Of a stretch of DNA of 64,000 nt, positions 20,892 to 31,715 are shown piece after piece. The DNA comes from Gyromitra esculenta (Eukaryota > Ascomycota > Pezizomycetes > Pezizales > Discinaceae): NCBI GenBank assembly GCA_038503075.1, contig JBCAML010000010.1:744001-808000 (forward strand). The letters are read 5' to 3'. Below the pieces are notes generated by a model. That model had not been told where the DNA came from and made no database searches. It was given only the letters and a program-made list of their open reading frames with translations. Each line of letters opens with the position of its first letter. The first letter of the stretch is position 1. A program made the translations under genes and the position numbers.

Positions 20892-21557
20892 CTACCCCAC
20901 TGTACAATTCGGAAATTTAACCTCTATTTCCTGTAATTCATTCTCAGCTTCCTTCTCAAACCCTCTCGATTTTTTTGCCTTCTGTGATCTCAATATCGTA
21001 TGCCGTTTCATCTGCTCCTTCTCAAGTCTTTCTTTCAGTATCAATTTTGCACGTTGTTCCTCAAGCAGCTGTTCTTCTGCCAGTTGTGCTCTATCAAGCA
21101 GTGCTTCAATCTGCTGATCCTCCTCCATCGGGTGAAATACTTCTACATCGTCCCCTCGCCCACCAATAAACAGATGGCCACGCGGGAGTTCATAACCCTT
21201 ACACGGCAGCATGGGCACAATTTCTGTTCTCGTAACAGTTTCCAATCGTTTCTGGGTCTCGACCACCTTGGTATTGTTAGTCACTTCTCCTAGAACATCT
21301 ATCTCCTCTTTCTGCTTCTTCTGCTTCTTCATGAATAGTTTTTGTTCTGCGTCAACACGTTTGAAGAGGTCGTGTAGCTGCCATTTCCGCATCTCAGCGG
21401 TGACTTCGTTTTGGAAGGCACGAGAAAATCGATCATCCTCGTAGAATGCCCGGGCTATGTTTGAGACTTCAGAATGGTCAACCGCTTCGGCTCCTGCTTG
21501 TACTCGGCGTAATGTATATCGATCTAGGGATTCCTCTAGTTGTTCATTATGAGACAT
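20892..21557 (-). CDS. Cluster paralogue P3, unknown function (shortest member)
   Basis: A 221-aa intronless frame that shows the family's plan most clearly. It has a short variable N-terminus, motif 1 (FSRAFQNEVTAEMRKWQLHD + LFKRVDAEQ, about residues 53-82), the linker LGEVTNN, motif 2 (VTRTEIVPMLPCKGYELPRG + HLFIGGRGDD, about 108-137), and a Glu/Arg/Leu-rich C-terminal helix (LLDRAQLAEEQLLEEQRAKL). A single Cys in the invariant LPC of motif 2 is its most conserved small-residue position. I cannot name a family. The product is likely soluble and intracellular because it lacks hydrophobic segments. Confidence 0.65.
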   Translation of the reverse strand: MSHNEQLEESLDRYTLRRVQAGAEAVDHSEVSNIARAFYEDDRFSRAFQNEVTAEMRKWQLHDLFKRVDAEQKLFMKKQKKQKEEIDVLGEVTNNTKVVETQKRLETVTRTEIVPMLPCKGYELPRGHLFIGGRGDDVEVFHPMEEDQQIEALLDRAQLAEEQLLEEQRAKLILKERLEKEQMKRHTILRSQKAKKSRGFEKEAENELQEIEVKFPNCTVG

Positions 21558-22179
21558 GTTAGAAATTTTGATGTAAGATCTTATCGATGTTTATGGACGT
21601 TTGCGTTGTTGTAACAGAGGAGTTAGAGTGCAGGGATGTCTCAAGTAGTAAGTGCTAAGTCAATTGGTGGAGAACTAGAAAATTCAGGGGTGAAAGTACA
21701 AATGAGAATAACTTCTGGTAGTGGCCAAATTAGACACTCAACCGGAAATCTAGCTTTTTCTCTTATACTCACAAAAACGTCCTCTAATTTGTGAGATAGT
21801 GACTATTTAAAGATAGAGAGGGTAATCTATTTACCACCACAGCGGATATTCCCATAACACCATTTTGTTCTTTAGATTTCGCTTCTTTAAGTGTAAACTT
21901 CAATTTTCGAACACTCTTCGAAATTTAGTAAGAATACGCATTTGACCAGGTGTATTTGTGGTTATAAGAAAACTAAAACTACATGAATCTATAAGCTATT
22001 TGCTCTTTTCTTAGACTAAATACAACCCAATTCTGAGCTGAACTTTGTTATCCAAGAAGGGAGTCCTTAAAGGGAGAGGAAACACGCAGTACTCATTGCC
22101 AAGCTTCGCGCTGGATAGGATACCCAAAGAAGCTCTCCGCTCAATATCTAACCTTAGACTTAAATCGAACATCTTGAAT
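21558..22179. other. Spacer between paralogues P3 and P4
   Basis: 622 bp, AT-rich, no gene or RNA seen. Confidence 0.5.
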
Positions 22180-23106
22180 TTACTCCTCTTGTTGAGTTTG
22201 TTTTTCATAGTGTTCAATTCGGGAATTCCAAACTTTAAGTTGAACCATTTTCACCGCCCGGTTGATGTGTTCCTGACAGTCCTCCTCCCGAATATTAGGC
22301 TCAGGGATTGGCTCTTCCTTTTCCTTTTCCTTTTCCTTTTCCTTTTCCTTTTCCTTTTCCTTTTCTTCTTCCTCTTTTTTTGCAGCCTGGGCTTGTTTCT
22401 CTTTTATGGAAGTTAAAATCGTATCTTCAACAATTTTCCCCAGGGCCAGAACAATCATCTTCTTCAACTTCTCAAACTTCTCCCCAGTCAACCGTTTTCT
22501 CTCCATCGCCTCATCCAATATCATTTGATTTTCTGCAAGCTGGTCGTATGTCTCACCCCTTCCATCGGTACCAATAAACAACTCTCTGTCCAGCTCACGC
22601 AGCGAACTATTTTTCTTCTTTTTATAATCATATGTTACTTCCTCAAAGCCATTCCTTATCCACTCCAGAGTCTTTCTGTCGAACTGCTCTTTGACCAAAT
22701 ACTCTGACGCCAAAATATAATCCTTTTCTAGCGGCTCGGACTTGTTACTCTGTACTTTTTTCAACACGGCTACTACCTTGGATCCTTTGACAGCAGGTTT
22801 AGATATGTTGATAGTGCCGTCAAGCTCCAGCCCCTCGACGGCTCTTCGTATCTCAGCTCGAGAGACTCCTAGGAATCCCTGTTCTAGTATTTCCACTAGC
22901 TCTTCTCGGAATAGCTGCTCCGCATCAATACGCTTAAAGAGTTTTTTCAACTCCGCCCTTCTCATCTCGGGGGTTCGCTCGTTCATCAGGATACGTGAGA
23001 ACCGCGAGGACTCGTAGAACCAACAGCCACGATCATCACGTGGCTGCCGGGAGTAATAATCTTGAATCACAGCGTGAACATCGAGCGCGGGTAGTTGGTA
23101 TGACAT
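22180..23106 (-). CDS. Cluster paralogue P4, unknown function (motif 2 eroded)
   Basis: A 308-aa intronless frame. Motif 1 is strong (FSRILMNERTPEMRRAELKK + LFKRIDAEQ, about residues 34-62). An inserted segment of about 95 residues (about residues 64-158) follows that the other members lack. Of motif 2 only the end survives (LRELDRELFIGTDGRGE, compare LPRGHLFIGGRGDD in P3); the IVPMLPCKGY core is gone. The C-terminal helix is present and is followed by a Lys-Glu repeat (KEKEKEKE..., encoded by a TTTTCC hexamer array at 22317-22368) and a last helical segment. This is the outermost and longest cluster member that keeps the family plan. The gene beyond it (RPA43) is unrelated. Confidence 0.6.
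   Translation of the reverse strand: MSYQLPALDVHAVIQDYYSRQPRDDRGCWFYESSRFSRILMNERTPEMRRAELKKLFKRIDAEQLFREELVEILEQGFLGVSRAEIRRAVEGLELDGTINISKPAVKGSKVVAVLKKVQSNKSEPLEKDYILASEYLVKEQFDRKTLEWIRNGFEEVTYDYKKKKNSSLRELDRELFIGTDGRGETYDQLAENQMILDEAMERKRLTGEKFEKLKKMIVLALGKIVEDTILTSIKEKQAQAAKKEEEEKEKEKEKEKEKEKEKEEPIPEPNIREEDCQEHINRAVKMVQLKVWNSRIEHYEKQTQQEE
22317..22368. repeat. TTTTCC hexanucleotide array in P4
   Basis: About eight to nine CTTTTC/TTTTCC units encode alternating Lys-Glu on the minus strand. Because the unit is a hexamer, length variation keeps the frame. Confidence 0.9.
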
Positions 23107-23758
23107 CAGGGCTTTTTGATAGCAATGATAGCGAAATGCGAGGTTTAGGTTGATAATAATAGAACGTTTATGAGATATAGTAAAGATAGAATACAGATGA
23201 AAGTCGGGATAGAGACGGGATGTGGGGAACGACGGGTACTAAGGATGTCGAGGTTGCGATGAAAAGAAAAAATATTGGGACGGATGGATAGATCGTGATA
23301 CAGTATACTCTTGCTTCTATACTAGCTTGTTTTCATCCCAACCACTTCTCCTTCAAAAGACTGAAACAATATTAGAGATAATGAATATATTTATATATCC
23401 CAGCGCAGCGGTGATATCAACTAGAGAAAGGAAAACTATAGAAGGGCTTGAGAGCCCTATATATACTGCCAACTACTATATATGGGCGAAGATATGAGTA
23501 TCTTTGCCACTAGTAGTAGGGAATACCGCTATCGCCTCCGCTAGTAGGGCCCCTATACAGGGTAAATCCCTATCCCATTTAGATAATTATTCGAGTGATA
23601 ATTCATGATCTATATTCGAATTTGTTTTCAGATCTGGTCAGATAAGACTCTCTCTAGCTCGCTCAAGCAGTAAAAATTACAACGAAAAAAACGGAAATAA
23701 ATGTACAAGACTCCTTTTTTTTAGTTCCCCATAACCACCTGGATCCCACATTGTCACT
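23107..23758. other. Intergenic region between P4 and RPA43
   Basis: About 650 bp, AT-rich (TATATA runs near 23400-23490), with no gene seen. Confidence 0.5.
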
Positions 23759-24748
23759 CTATACGGTAGATTTTGACTTTCTGTGCTTCCTCTCCTTATC
23801 TTGACTCTTCTTCTTTTTCTTTTCCTTTTTGACACTGGAGACTCCCGGAAGTACCGCTTTCTCGATAGCCTCCGCGTTAAGTAAGCTCCCTTCCATAGAG
23901 AATATGTGGCCCATCGCCTTGACAGACTCCACCTGGAATTTGAGCAATCCATCAACATACTCCCCATCCGAGTTCATCCAGCCACCCGTATCATGATCCG
24001 GTTGCGCATACTCAACACCCTCCATCACCTCCTCCGCAGCCTCCCTATCCCCTCTTTCAGCCGTTTTATCAACTGGCACATCCACCTTCCTCGGCACAAA
24101 CCCTTCTCTCACTTCGTGATACGTCCACCCCTCTGGAATCTTCTCCCTAGGTATCGACACATTCCACGTATTCTCCACAAGCAAACCAACATGGCTCGCG
24201 CTCTGCAGATTAACCCACCCCTGCAACACGACACCCTTCTTTGGCGCCCATACCAGGAAGTCGACCGTCACCCATATGTGCGCGAATGGACTCTCGGCGA
24301 TAATGCGCGCCTTGTCGCTCTCGAAGCGGATATTGTTGTATGCGATGATGACGCCGCCAAGAGGTTCATAGTAGCTCATCAGCAGCGGATCTAGGTGGTC
24401 TTTCCGCAAGCCATTGATGGGTGTGAAGGAACGCATGCGTGCAGCTTGTTCGGAGGTGGGGCGCGCAGATGAGTCTGGGTTGTTGAGGAGGTGGGAGAAG
24501 GTTACGTCGGGCCAGTAGGAGTAGCGCGGGGATATGGAGAGGTAGAGGGAGGTGGTCATGAGGCGGAATGGCGAGGAAAAGGAAGATGCATTGGAGGACG
24601 AGGTGGTGGGGGTGGCTGTGGGAGGATTTGTGATTCGAGGTTTTTTAGAGATCTCGGGGGAGTCGGAAAGGCGCTTGCGTTTTAGGGGAGCATCCTTGTG
24701 TTTTTTAGACTTTTTATCGCGGTGTTTGGAGGGGGGGGTGAAGTCCAT
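23759..24748 (-). CDS. RPA43: DNA-directed RNA polymerase I subunit RPA43
   Basis: An intronless frame of 329 aa. After a basic N-terminal tail (KHRDKKSKKHKD, probable nuclear signal) comes the Rpb7-like N-terminal domain (LYLSISPRYSY, then GGVIIAYNNI). The OB-type domain follows (VVLQGWVNLQSASHVGLLVE and WNVSIPREKIP), then GGWMNSDGEYVDGLLKFQVES, and a Lys-rich C-terminus. RPA43 forms the stalk of RNA polymerase I with RPA14 and contacts the initiation factor Rrn3. The frame is open up to an ATG at 24865. I chose ATG 24748 because the upstream 39 residues are low-complexity and would reach into the divergent promoter. Confidence 0.93.
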   Translation of the reverse strand: MDFTPPSKHRDKKSKKHKDAPLKRKRLSDSPEISKKPRITNPPTATPTTSSSNASSFSSPFRLMTTSLYLSISPRYSYWPDVTFSHLLNNPDSSARPTSEQAARMRSFTPINGLRKDHLDPLLMSYYEPLGGVIIAYNNIRFESDKARIIAESPFAHIWVTVDFLVWAPKKGVVLQGWVNLQSASHVGLLVENTWNVSIPREKIPEGWTYHEVREGFVPRKVDVPVDKTAERGDREAAEEVMEGVEYAQPDHDTGGWMNSDGEYVDGLLKFQVESVKAMGHIFSMEGSLLNAEAIEKAVLPGVSSVKKEKKKKKSQDKERKHRKSKSTV

Positions 24749-24996
24749 TGCGGATTTATTGGGGGGATTTGTCGCAGCAGCACGAAGCTGAGACGAAAAA
24801 AAAGTTGAGGTCCTGCGCGAAATCTTGGCGGCAGCAGGTTGCTGTGGGGGCCGGGTAACAGCCATGGCCTACGGTTGCATTCGGCCACCTTGTTGGATTG
24901 GAGCTCCGGGCTGCGAAGCTCATCTCCCGCCGTTTGTCTGTCTCCAGCGCTCGTTTCCTGTCTCACGCCTACAGCAAGCATCGCTCTCTGTCCGCG
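24749..24996. promoter_or_regulatory. Short bidirectional promoter between RPA43 and the J-domain gene
   Basis: Only 248 bp separate the two divergent start codons. In-frame upstream ATGs exist on both strands (24865 for RPA43, 24898 for the J-protein gene), so N-terminally extended forms would overlap head to head. Confidence 0.5.
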
Positions 24997-26155
24997 ATGT
25001 CTGCCCTGCTATCCTTCTTCGGATGGTCTTTCCTCCCTTCTGTAAGCTCTCCCTCCCTTCTCCCCAAAACCCACGGTCTCTCCCCCGAACTGTGCTAACC
25101 GCCCACGACAGATGGTTACTGGCTGGCTCCTAACTTTCTACTACCGCCTCATAACCCGTGCTGGTGACCCAATCCCACAACGGGGTACCCCGCGCTATGT
25201 CCGCGACTATAAGCGTATCCACATCAGTGTTATTACGCTCTATCTCTCGTATACGATATACGAAGCTTACCACACCCTCACTGTCACACCTAACTTCTAT
25301 TCGCTACTTGTAGCGCCCATCAACGCTGATGAGAAGACAATCAAATCTCGTTTCCGCCGTTTGACTGTTCTGTACCACCCAGACAAGGTTGGCACTGCTG
25401 GAGAAGGCTACTTCGTAGCGCTGAGACAGGCATATGATGTGTTATCAGATCCTGTCAGGAGGTTCGCATATGACCGATTTGGGCCCGACGTGATTGAGTG
25501 GCGCCATTGTAACACGATATACGACTATCTTGTACGAGGGTGTACCACAATGGTGCCATACTACTTCGGAAGCTTGGGATTCCTAGTTATCCTAAGCATA
25601 CTCGGGAAGGCCGAGTTTGGACGTTATGTACGTTCTCTTACCATCTACCCCCTTCAAACAGTAACAACGTACTAACATATCAAAACACAGTGGCGATTCT
25701 TCACCTTCACCTCCCTCGTAATTCTCGAAACCGCCATCGTAACGCGTCCTTACACATTCAACATCCCGTTCCTCCACCCACTCCTCCCCTTTGAGCAGCT
25801 CATCTTTGCCCGCAAAATCGCCTTAACAACCTTCATCGCCATCTCCCAGCTCGGTCCAATGCTCCAATCTTCACCTACCTCCTCAGGCCCACCCACAGCC
25901 GAATCGCTCCGTCCACAACTTGAAAGATTAGCCGGCTTCACTAAGCTAGCGGATAACGAGGCGAATTCCCTGCTAGCGATCGATTCCATGCCGTTCGAGA
26001 AAGACCCGGATCAGTTTCGGGAGTTGCAGCGACGTATGAGAGAGTGGATGATAGAGACGACGGTAAGAGCTGATCCGGAGGTGAGGGATTCCGCGGGGAA
26101 GGTACTGCAGCGGAGAAGAGAGAATGCACCTGCGGGGGCTAGGGGGACTAAGTAG
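24997..26155 (+). CDS. Membrane-anchored J-domain (DnaJ) protein
   Basis: Three exons, 24997-25041, 25112-25627 and 25691-26155, with introns of 70 and 63 nt, encode 341 aa. A hydrophobic N-terminus (ALLSFFGWSFLPS + MVTGWLLTFYYRLI) is followed by a second hydrophobic segment near residues 71-80. The J domain comes next (FYSLLVAPINADEKTIKSRF, then YHPDKVG with the HPD triad, ending DPVRRFAYDRFG). Two further hydrophobic spans follow (about residues 170-185 and 190-210), with a soluble tail. HPD is the element that stimulates Hsp70 ATPase. The topology suggests an ER or other endomembrane co-chaperone, which is inference. I cannot assign a yeast orthologue by name. An in-frame ATG at 24898 would add a 33-residue Arg/Ser-rich extension. 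Confidence 0.88.
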
Positions 26156-27554
26156 CGCTAAGGGAAAATTATAGACTAGTCTCTTTTTCTCTTGTAGATG
26201 CGGTGTTTAGGCGTATTTATGTTTTGTTTTATCTTTTTGCAGAATTGAAAATATGGAAATTCCTTTTTTTACAGGTTTTATGGGTTTCGGCGATGCGTAA
26301 GAGGTTTGTTTTTACAGGGGTCTGGGAGAGATTAATGTTAACGTCATCAATTATCACTCGGTCGATTTGGAACACGTTTCTAGAGCGGACACCTTTTGCA
26401 TCGCTACAGCTGCATCGTCCTGTAAAAACATATTAATATACCCTTATAAAATATAAACAGCTAAGATGGTATTACTCGTACCAATCCAAGTATCTCGGAT
26501 TTAGCCGCCGGTGGGAGTAGGTAAGGAGGTTGTCCCTTTCTACATTAACATACGTACACTCGTAGCCCGTCCTTCCGGGGGGGTTGTTGGCGATGCCGTC
26601 TAGATTTCACGCAATACCAAATGTCTTATCGTCTCACAAGGCCTTACACCACACGTAATCCCTCACGTCCGCGCATCACAGATATCAATCCTAGCTAGTA
26701 CCAAACCCCCCCTCCCCCTCCCTTCTCAATCCTAAATATATCCGTTTAGAAAAAAAAAGAAAAAAAAGTAGATGTGTCATAGGCAAACATACCTCCTAGC
26801 TATAAGCCCAGGGTCTGTGGATTTCAGACTCCCAAAATAACCAATTACGATACTCTAGCTGGCTACATGTAGTACATGTGAGGCTTAGATCCCTGTGCTA
26901 CATGTATATACCATCATCTGGCTGACAATATATCGGTACTGCGCGCAGAGACCCCAAGAGCCACTGGCTCCTCTTCGGTATATTTGGATATCACAATGTA
27001 GACGACTAGCAGAGATGGGCCAAATGGCAATTACTATCGATAAAATGTCTAAGCAATTTAGGAGTGACCCAGAGTATCGGAAAACTACTAACACGGCCAT
27101 ATGGTCTTATCGCTTGGTACCAGTAGCACCAGTGATTCTAGAATTAAATTAAATTTCACTGACTCTTCATATTTAGGTTCAGGAATTACAACTAGCAACC
27201 TCTCGGCTTATAAAATAGTAACAATATCATTTTCTCCAATATCCTCATTCCTCTTGAAACATATACTGCATTTTCTCCCCCATCTTACAACTAGAAAATT
27301 TCTACCTAATAGACGTGGCATCCTCTAATACTGCAGCTGCACCCGTATTTATTTCTCCTTATTTTGCGGTAAAGCTCCCGAGCTACCCACACCACACCAC
27401 ACCGCACATACATGTATATAATATATATAAATAGCATACCACCCCCATCCAAAAAAAATAAAAAATACAAGAAACAAAAACCATGGGTTAAACCTCGTAA
27501 CATCACTACACCAGCTCCTCACATAAAAATTACGTCACTCATATAAAACATCCA
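26156..27554. other. Intergenic region, no gene seen
   Basis: About 1.4 kb, AT-rich. It carries three TACATGTA-type palindromes (26863-26879, 26899-26906, 27409-27416) and an A-rich run near 26749-26768. It is flanked by two convergent 3' ends. Confidence 0.5.
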
Positions 27555-30401
27555 CTATCGCTGTACACCAATAGTACCACCCCCATTTCCTCCAGCACCA
27601 CACCAACATCCTTCTCCCCACCTTTCCACCACAACTACAACCTCCACTTTCCCTAACCCGCCTTCCAGCCATGCTTCCACCCGTTTTCCAACTTCCTCTG
27701 CATCTGCACCCCGAATAGCTTGTACATGCACTACGCCCCTAACGATGCCATCAACCTCCCAGAATCGGGGAACTGTGTATCCTGCGACTCCCTTCACCCC
27801 AGATACTCCAGCAAGGGTCTCACGGAGTGTATACTCGGTATTTCCCGGTACGGTAAGGAGGAGATTGGAGGCTGAGGACTTAACAAGTGGGATAGCCGAG
27901 AAGAAGATCAAGACAGCGATGAACACGGAGGCGAGAGGATCAAAACCTGTCCAACCAGTATATTGGATTGCGAGTGTGGAGATGACGACAGATACAGAGC
28001 CAAGAGTATCGGCGAGGATGTGCAGGAAGATGCCATGCATGTTTTCAGAGTCATGGGAGTGTGCGTGCGCTGCTGGTTTTGGGGGAGTGGGCTCCTCACA
28101 GTGTGAGTGGTGGTGGTCGTCGTCATGCGAGTGAGAATGGTCGTGGTGGTCGTGGTCGTGTTTATGTAGAGCTAGCGAAGGTGCCTCGTGGGCGTGTCCG
28201 TGACTATGGGAGTGGGAATGGCCGTGATGCATGTGTGCGTGATCAAACGCCATGATACCCACCAGATTCACACACAAGCCTAAACTGGATACAATCACTA
28301 ATTCCACTAGCCTACTCATCTCTGTCGGCGCTTGGAGACGTTCAATCGCCTCCCACACAATTTCGACAGAAATCAGCATCAAAAAGATTCCATTCGCGAA
28401 ACCAGCAAGTGTGTCCATTTTACTCAAACCAAACGGATATCGCTGTGATGGGGGCCACTTCGACATGACAGCAGCGCACAGACCAACTCCGAGCGCAAGG
28501 CAGTCAAAAAACATATGCACAGAGTCTGAGATCAATCCGAGAGAACCAGTAGCGAACCCATAGCAAGTTTGGATAAGCATGAAGACGAAATTGAGACTAA
28601 ATCATCAATAAAATGTTAATGAACAATTCTCTCCGTCCGGATATGAGAAATATGAATGAGTAAATACCACATGAAGTAGAATATCCGCCGCGAGTCCCGC
28701 TCGATGAGGATACTATGTATCAATGGCACTGCTTCTGCCATCTTCATCAAACTTTTCGTAATTGCTGAGGGTGCCTTTATTTCTTTAGGTGCCTGTCCAT
28801 GCTCGTGGCCGTGATCATGGTCATGGTCATGGTCATGGTCATGGCCATGACTATGCCCGCCTTTATCGACTTGCAACCCCACCCACACAAATCCTCCAAA
28901 TCCAATACTCCCCAATAACCCAATCATATCATCCATCCCCATCCCCCAAGCACCCAAAGCAACGGCCAAAACACCCGCTCCAAGTCCCAATTCTTGAACA
29001 CCTTTTCCAAACTCTACTGCAGAGAATCCAGCGATTATTGCTAAAAGGTACCAGTACAGTGAATTTTCTCCCCAAGGTACCGCCGTAGAAGAGCCGGTGG
29101 TGAGAATCCAATTAATTAGTGGGAGCGTAGACAATAAGGCGCCAGATATTAATGATAGCTTAGTTTGGTATGCTGAAAGGAGCGGGCTAGTTCCGGTAAA
29201 GGCAGACGTCATGAGAGTGGAAGGGTTCCGTGTAAGTTTAGGAAAGCTTGATTGATTAGATTTTGTTGTTGTTAGAGGGGTTCGGCAACCAGATGATGGA
29301 ACTAGGTGTAATGGGTATGGTGCAGAAAAGAACAAAAGCGATGAAATGAGAAACATATAAGCAATTAAACACGGCAGAGTTCCTATATCTCAGTTAACAC
29401 CTCCGTAATACAAACCCCGAATAGTTTTAATGGGAAAAACAAACCTCTCTCTGCCCCACTTCCCCTCCACAAGTCCCACCCCACTGCGACCCCCACGGCA
29501 CCTAAAACCCCTTTCTTCCCCACCACTAATTCCTTCATCCCGCTCCTCCCCGCCCCCACCATTCCTCCTGCTGCGAACCCCAGCACTACTACCGCAGTCC
29601 TGGCCGCCCCCAGCTCCAGTGTAGCAAAATACGGTACCGTCATAGACACAGCCTTCTCAATTACACTCAGCGCACTAATCGGTTCGCCCCGTTTCTTTGG
29701 ATAAAACTTCCCCCCACCTTCATCCGTTCCACTGCTACTACCGCCATGACGAAATTTCCCGTAGCCACTAAAAAGCAGAAGAGTCCCAGCACCGAGAGCA
29801 GCAGCAGAGCTGAAGTCTGTAAGGAGAGAGGAGAGAGGCGTGGGAGATAGGGTAGAGGCCTCAAGTGGGTTCGAGGCGGAGGAGGTAGCCGTTTCTGAGG
29901 GGCTGTAGGGTACTAGAGTGGGGTTCCGAGGCGAGGAGAGCTCGGCAAGAATGAAAGTTGCAACAAGGGCAAGTGGAGTTATAAAGTGGGAGGACGATAT
30001 CGGTGATTTACTGTCATACAGGTTAGCAAAAACCATCAGATATAAATACCGTCTAAGGAGAAATGATACCTAGGCTGCGAAATCCCATTGGTGCTCAGCC
30101 CTAAAGTGCGTCGTTCTGGAAAGGCTGCTGGGGCAAGATAGGTAGACACTGGCGTTGATCCCCCAACGAAGGGGGAGGGGGAGGGGAAAGCATAACCGTT
30201 TTGAACGTGGGGGGTTGAGTCCGCGTGCAAGTGGCCATTGGCGCGGGAGTGAGAGTGTGGGTGAGGGGCGTGATTCGAATGAGAGTGCGAGTGAGAGTGT
30301 GAATCCGAATCAGATCCCGAGTGCGAATGGGAGTGGGAGTGGCTGTGGGAGTGAGAGTGCCCTTGGGGGTCGATCCGCGTAGAGGAATTGTCATTGATCA
30401 T
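27555..30401 (-). CDS. MSC2: Cation diffusion facilitator zinc transporter, Msc2 type
   Basis: Four exons, 30401-30070, 30010-29445, 29382-28668 and 28596-27555, with introns of 59, 62 and 71 nt, encode 884 aa. The N-terminus is a His-Ser repeat region. The middle holds many hydrophobic spans (the Msc2-specific extra membrane half) and a second HDHDHD block. The C-terminal CDF domain begins with RRIFYFMCLNFVFMLIQT, restored by the last splice. The zinc site residues are visible in SDSVHMFFD (TM2) and HILADTLGS (TM5, HxxxD), separated by a long His-rich cytosolic loop. Yeast Msc2 pairs with Zrg17 to import zinc into the ER and early secretory pathway. The length exceeds the yeast protein but fits filamentous fungi. 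The extreme C-terminus is Gly-rich. Confidence 0.93.
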
Positions 30402-31039
30402 GGCTCCTTTAATTTCAAAGAAGCTAATTTACGATGCACCTTTCCTATCCAAACACACGACAGCTACCTGGATGTCGGGGGTTTGTTGGAGCGGAAAATG
30501 CCAGAGCCAGAGACAAGCAGCGAGAGACAGAACGAACAGGACAGAACTCAGCGGATGGTGGGTGGTGGGTGGGCGTAGATGTGGGGATGGCAAAGCCTAG
30601 GGCCTGCTTGGAAAAGGACACAGCGAGGAGGACCTTGGCGGTTAAGGAGTACTCCAGGGACAGGCAAGGAGGAGACCACCCAAGTTCTATTCCTGGCCAA
30701 CAAAAAAAACCAGGCACAACTACAAGATGTATGGCCACCTCCTATCAATTCGCGCCTTTCCCGAAACCGCAGGCCGCGTGCGTCGCTAGAGATGCGGATG
30801 ACTAAGGATCGACACAAGGATAGGTACCTTTCTTTGTCAGTGCTGCAACCAGAGTTCCATCCATCCATGTGCGCATCACGCAAAGCCATGCCTCTGTTTC
30901 GGAGCGTGGTAAGCTTAAAGTTGCATGGGAAGAATAACCTCTATGCTTTCCGTGAGATTAAATTGATTTCTCATACACAACTCGTTTAAACCATCTCTAT
31001 TTCGCCATCGAAGGTGTGCTTCGAACTCGTCATGTTCTA
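30402..31039. other. Intergenic region before the transposon nest
   Basis: About 640 bp. The overlapping short frames on both strands have no recognisable content. The MSC2 promoter should lie at its left end. Confidence 0.5.
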
Positions 31040-31074
31040 CTTGTGCTCTAGGATAAGTACCTGAAAACCGGGGG
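31040..31074 (+). repeat. Left terminal inverted repeat of the Tc1 element
   Basis: Matches the right TIR at all but two of 35 positions and follows the TA dinucleotide at 31038-31039. Confidence 0.92.
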
Positions 31075-31715
31075 TAGGACTAGGGTCGGGACCGGGGTCG
31101 GGGCAGGGGTGGAGACTGGGGGAGAAGCCAATCGATTGCAAGAAATAATAGCTTTAGATTACAGGTAGCGACAGTTAAAATGCTGGAAATACATATAGTG
31201 AGTGAGAAAATTAAATAGTAAAAAGAGTAGTGACCGTAGAAGTGAGAAAAAAGAACTACCAACGAGTGTGTCCACCATTAGCAGAAATAACAGCAGCAAT
31301 GCGTTCTGGCATAGAATCAACAAATTTAAGGATTTCTTGAGAAGATAATTTCTCCCACTCTTCAAGAACCGCAGCCTTCATGGCTGCTGCCCCTTCAGGC
31401 CTTACACCCCGTTCATCTAGTCTGTCCTTTAACAGTTTCCATACATTTTCGATAGGATTAAGGTCTGGGGAAGCAGGAGGCCACTCCAATGAAAGCATAT
31501 TATACCAGTTGCGTTGAGCCTTTGTACTGTTAGCCCTATGAGCTGGTGCTTCATCTTCCATCACCCACAATCTCTCTCCATGATCAAGACACTCATGAAA
31601 CCAAAAGGGATGAAGAACAGGACATAAAACATGATTTATGTAGGCCGTTGAGGTGATAGTGCCCCAGTTATTACGATCCCAAATAACCAAATCACACTTT
31701 TTCCCACCCACAATG

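Noticed and set aside
30402..31039. Overlapping frames of up to 136 codons on both strands between MSC2 and the Tc1 element
   Set aside because: No domain, no codon bias, and mutual overlap of frames. They are most likely chance frames in a GC-balanced spacer.
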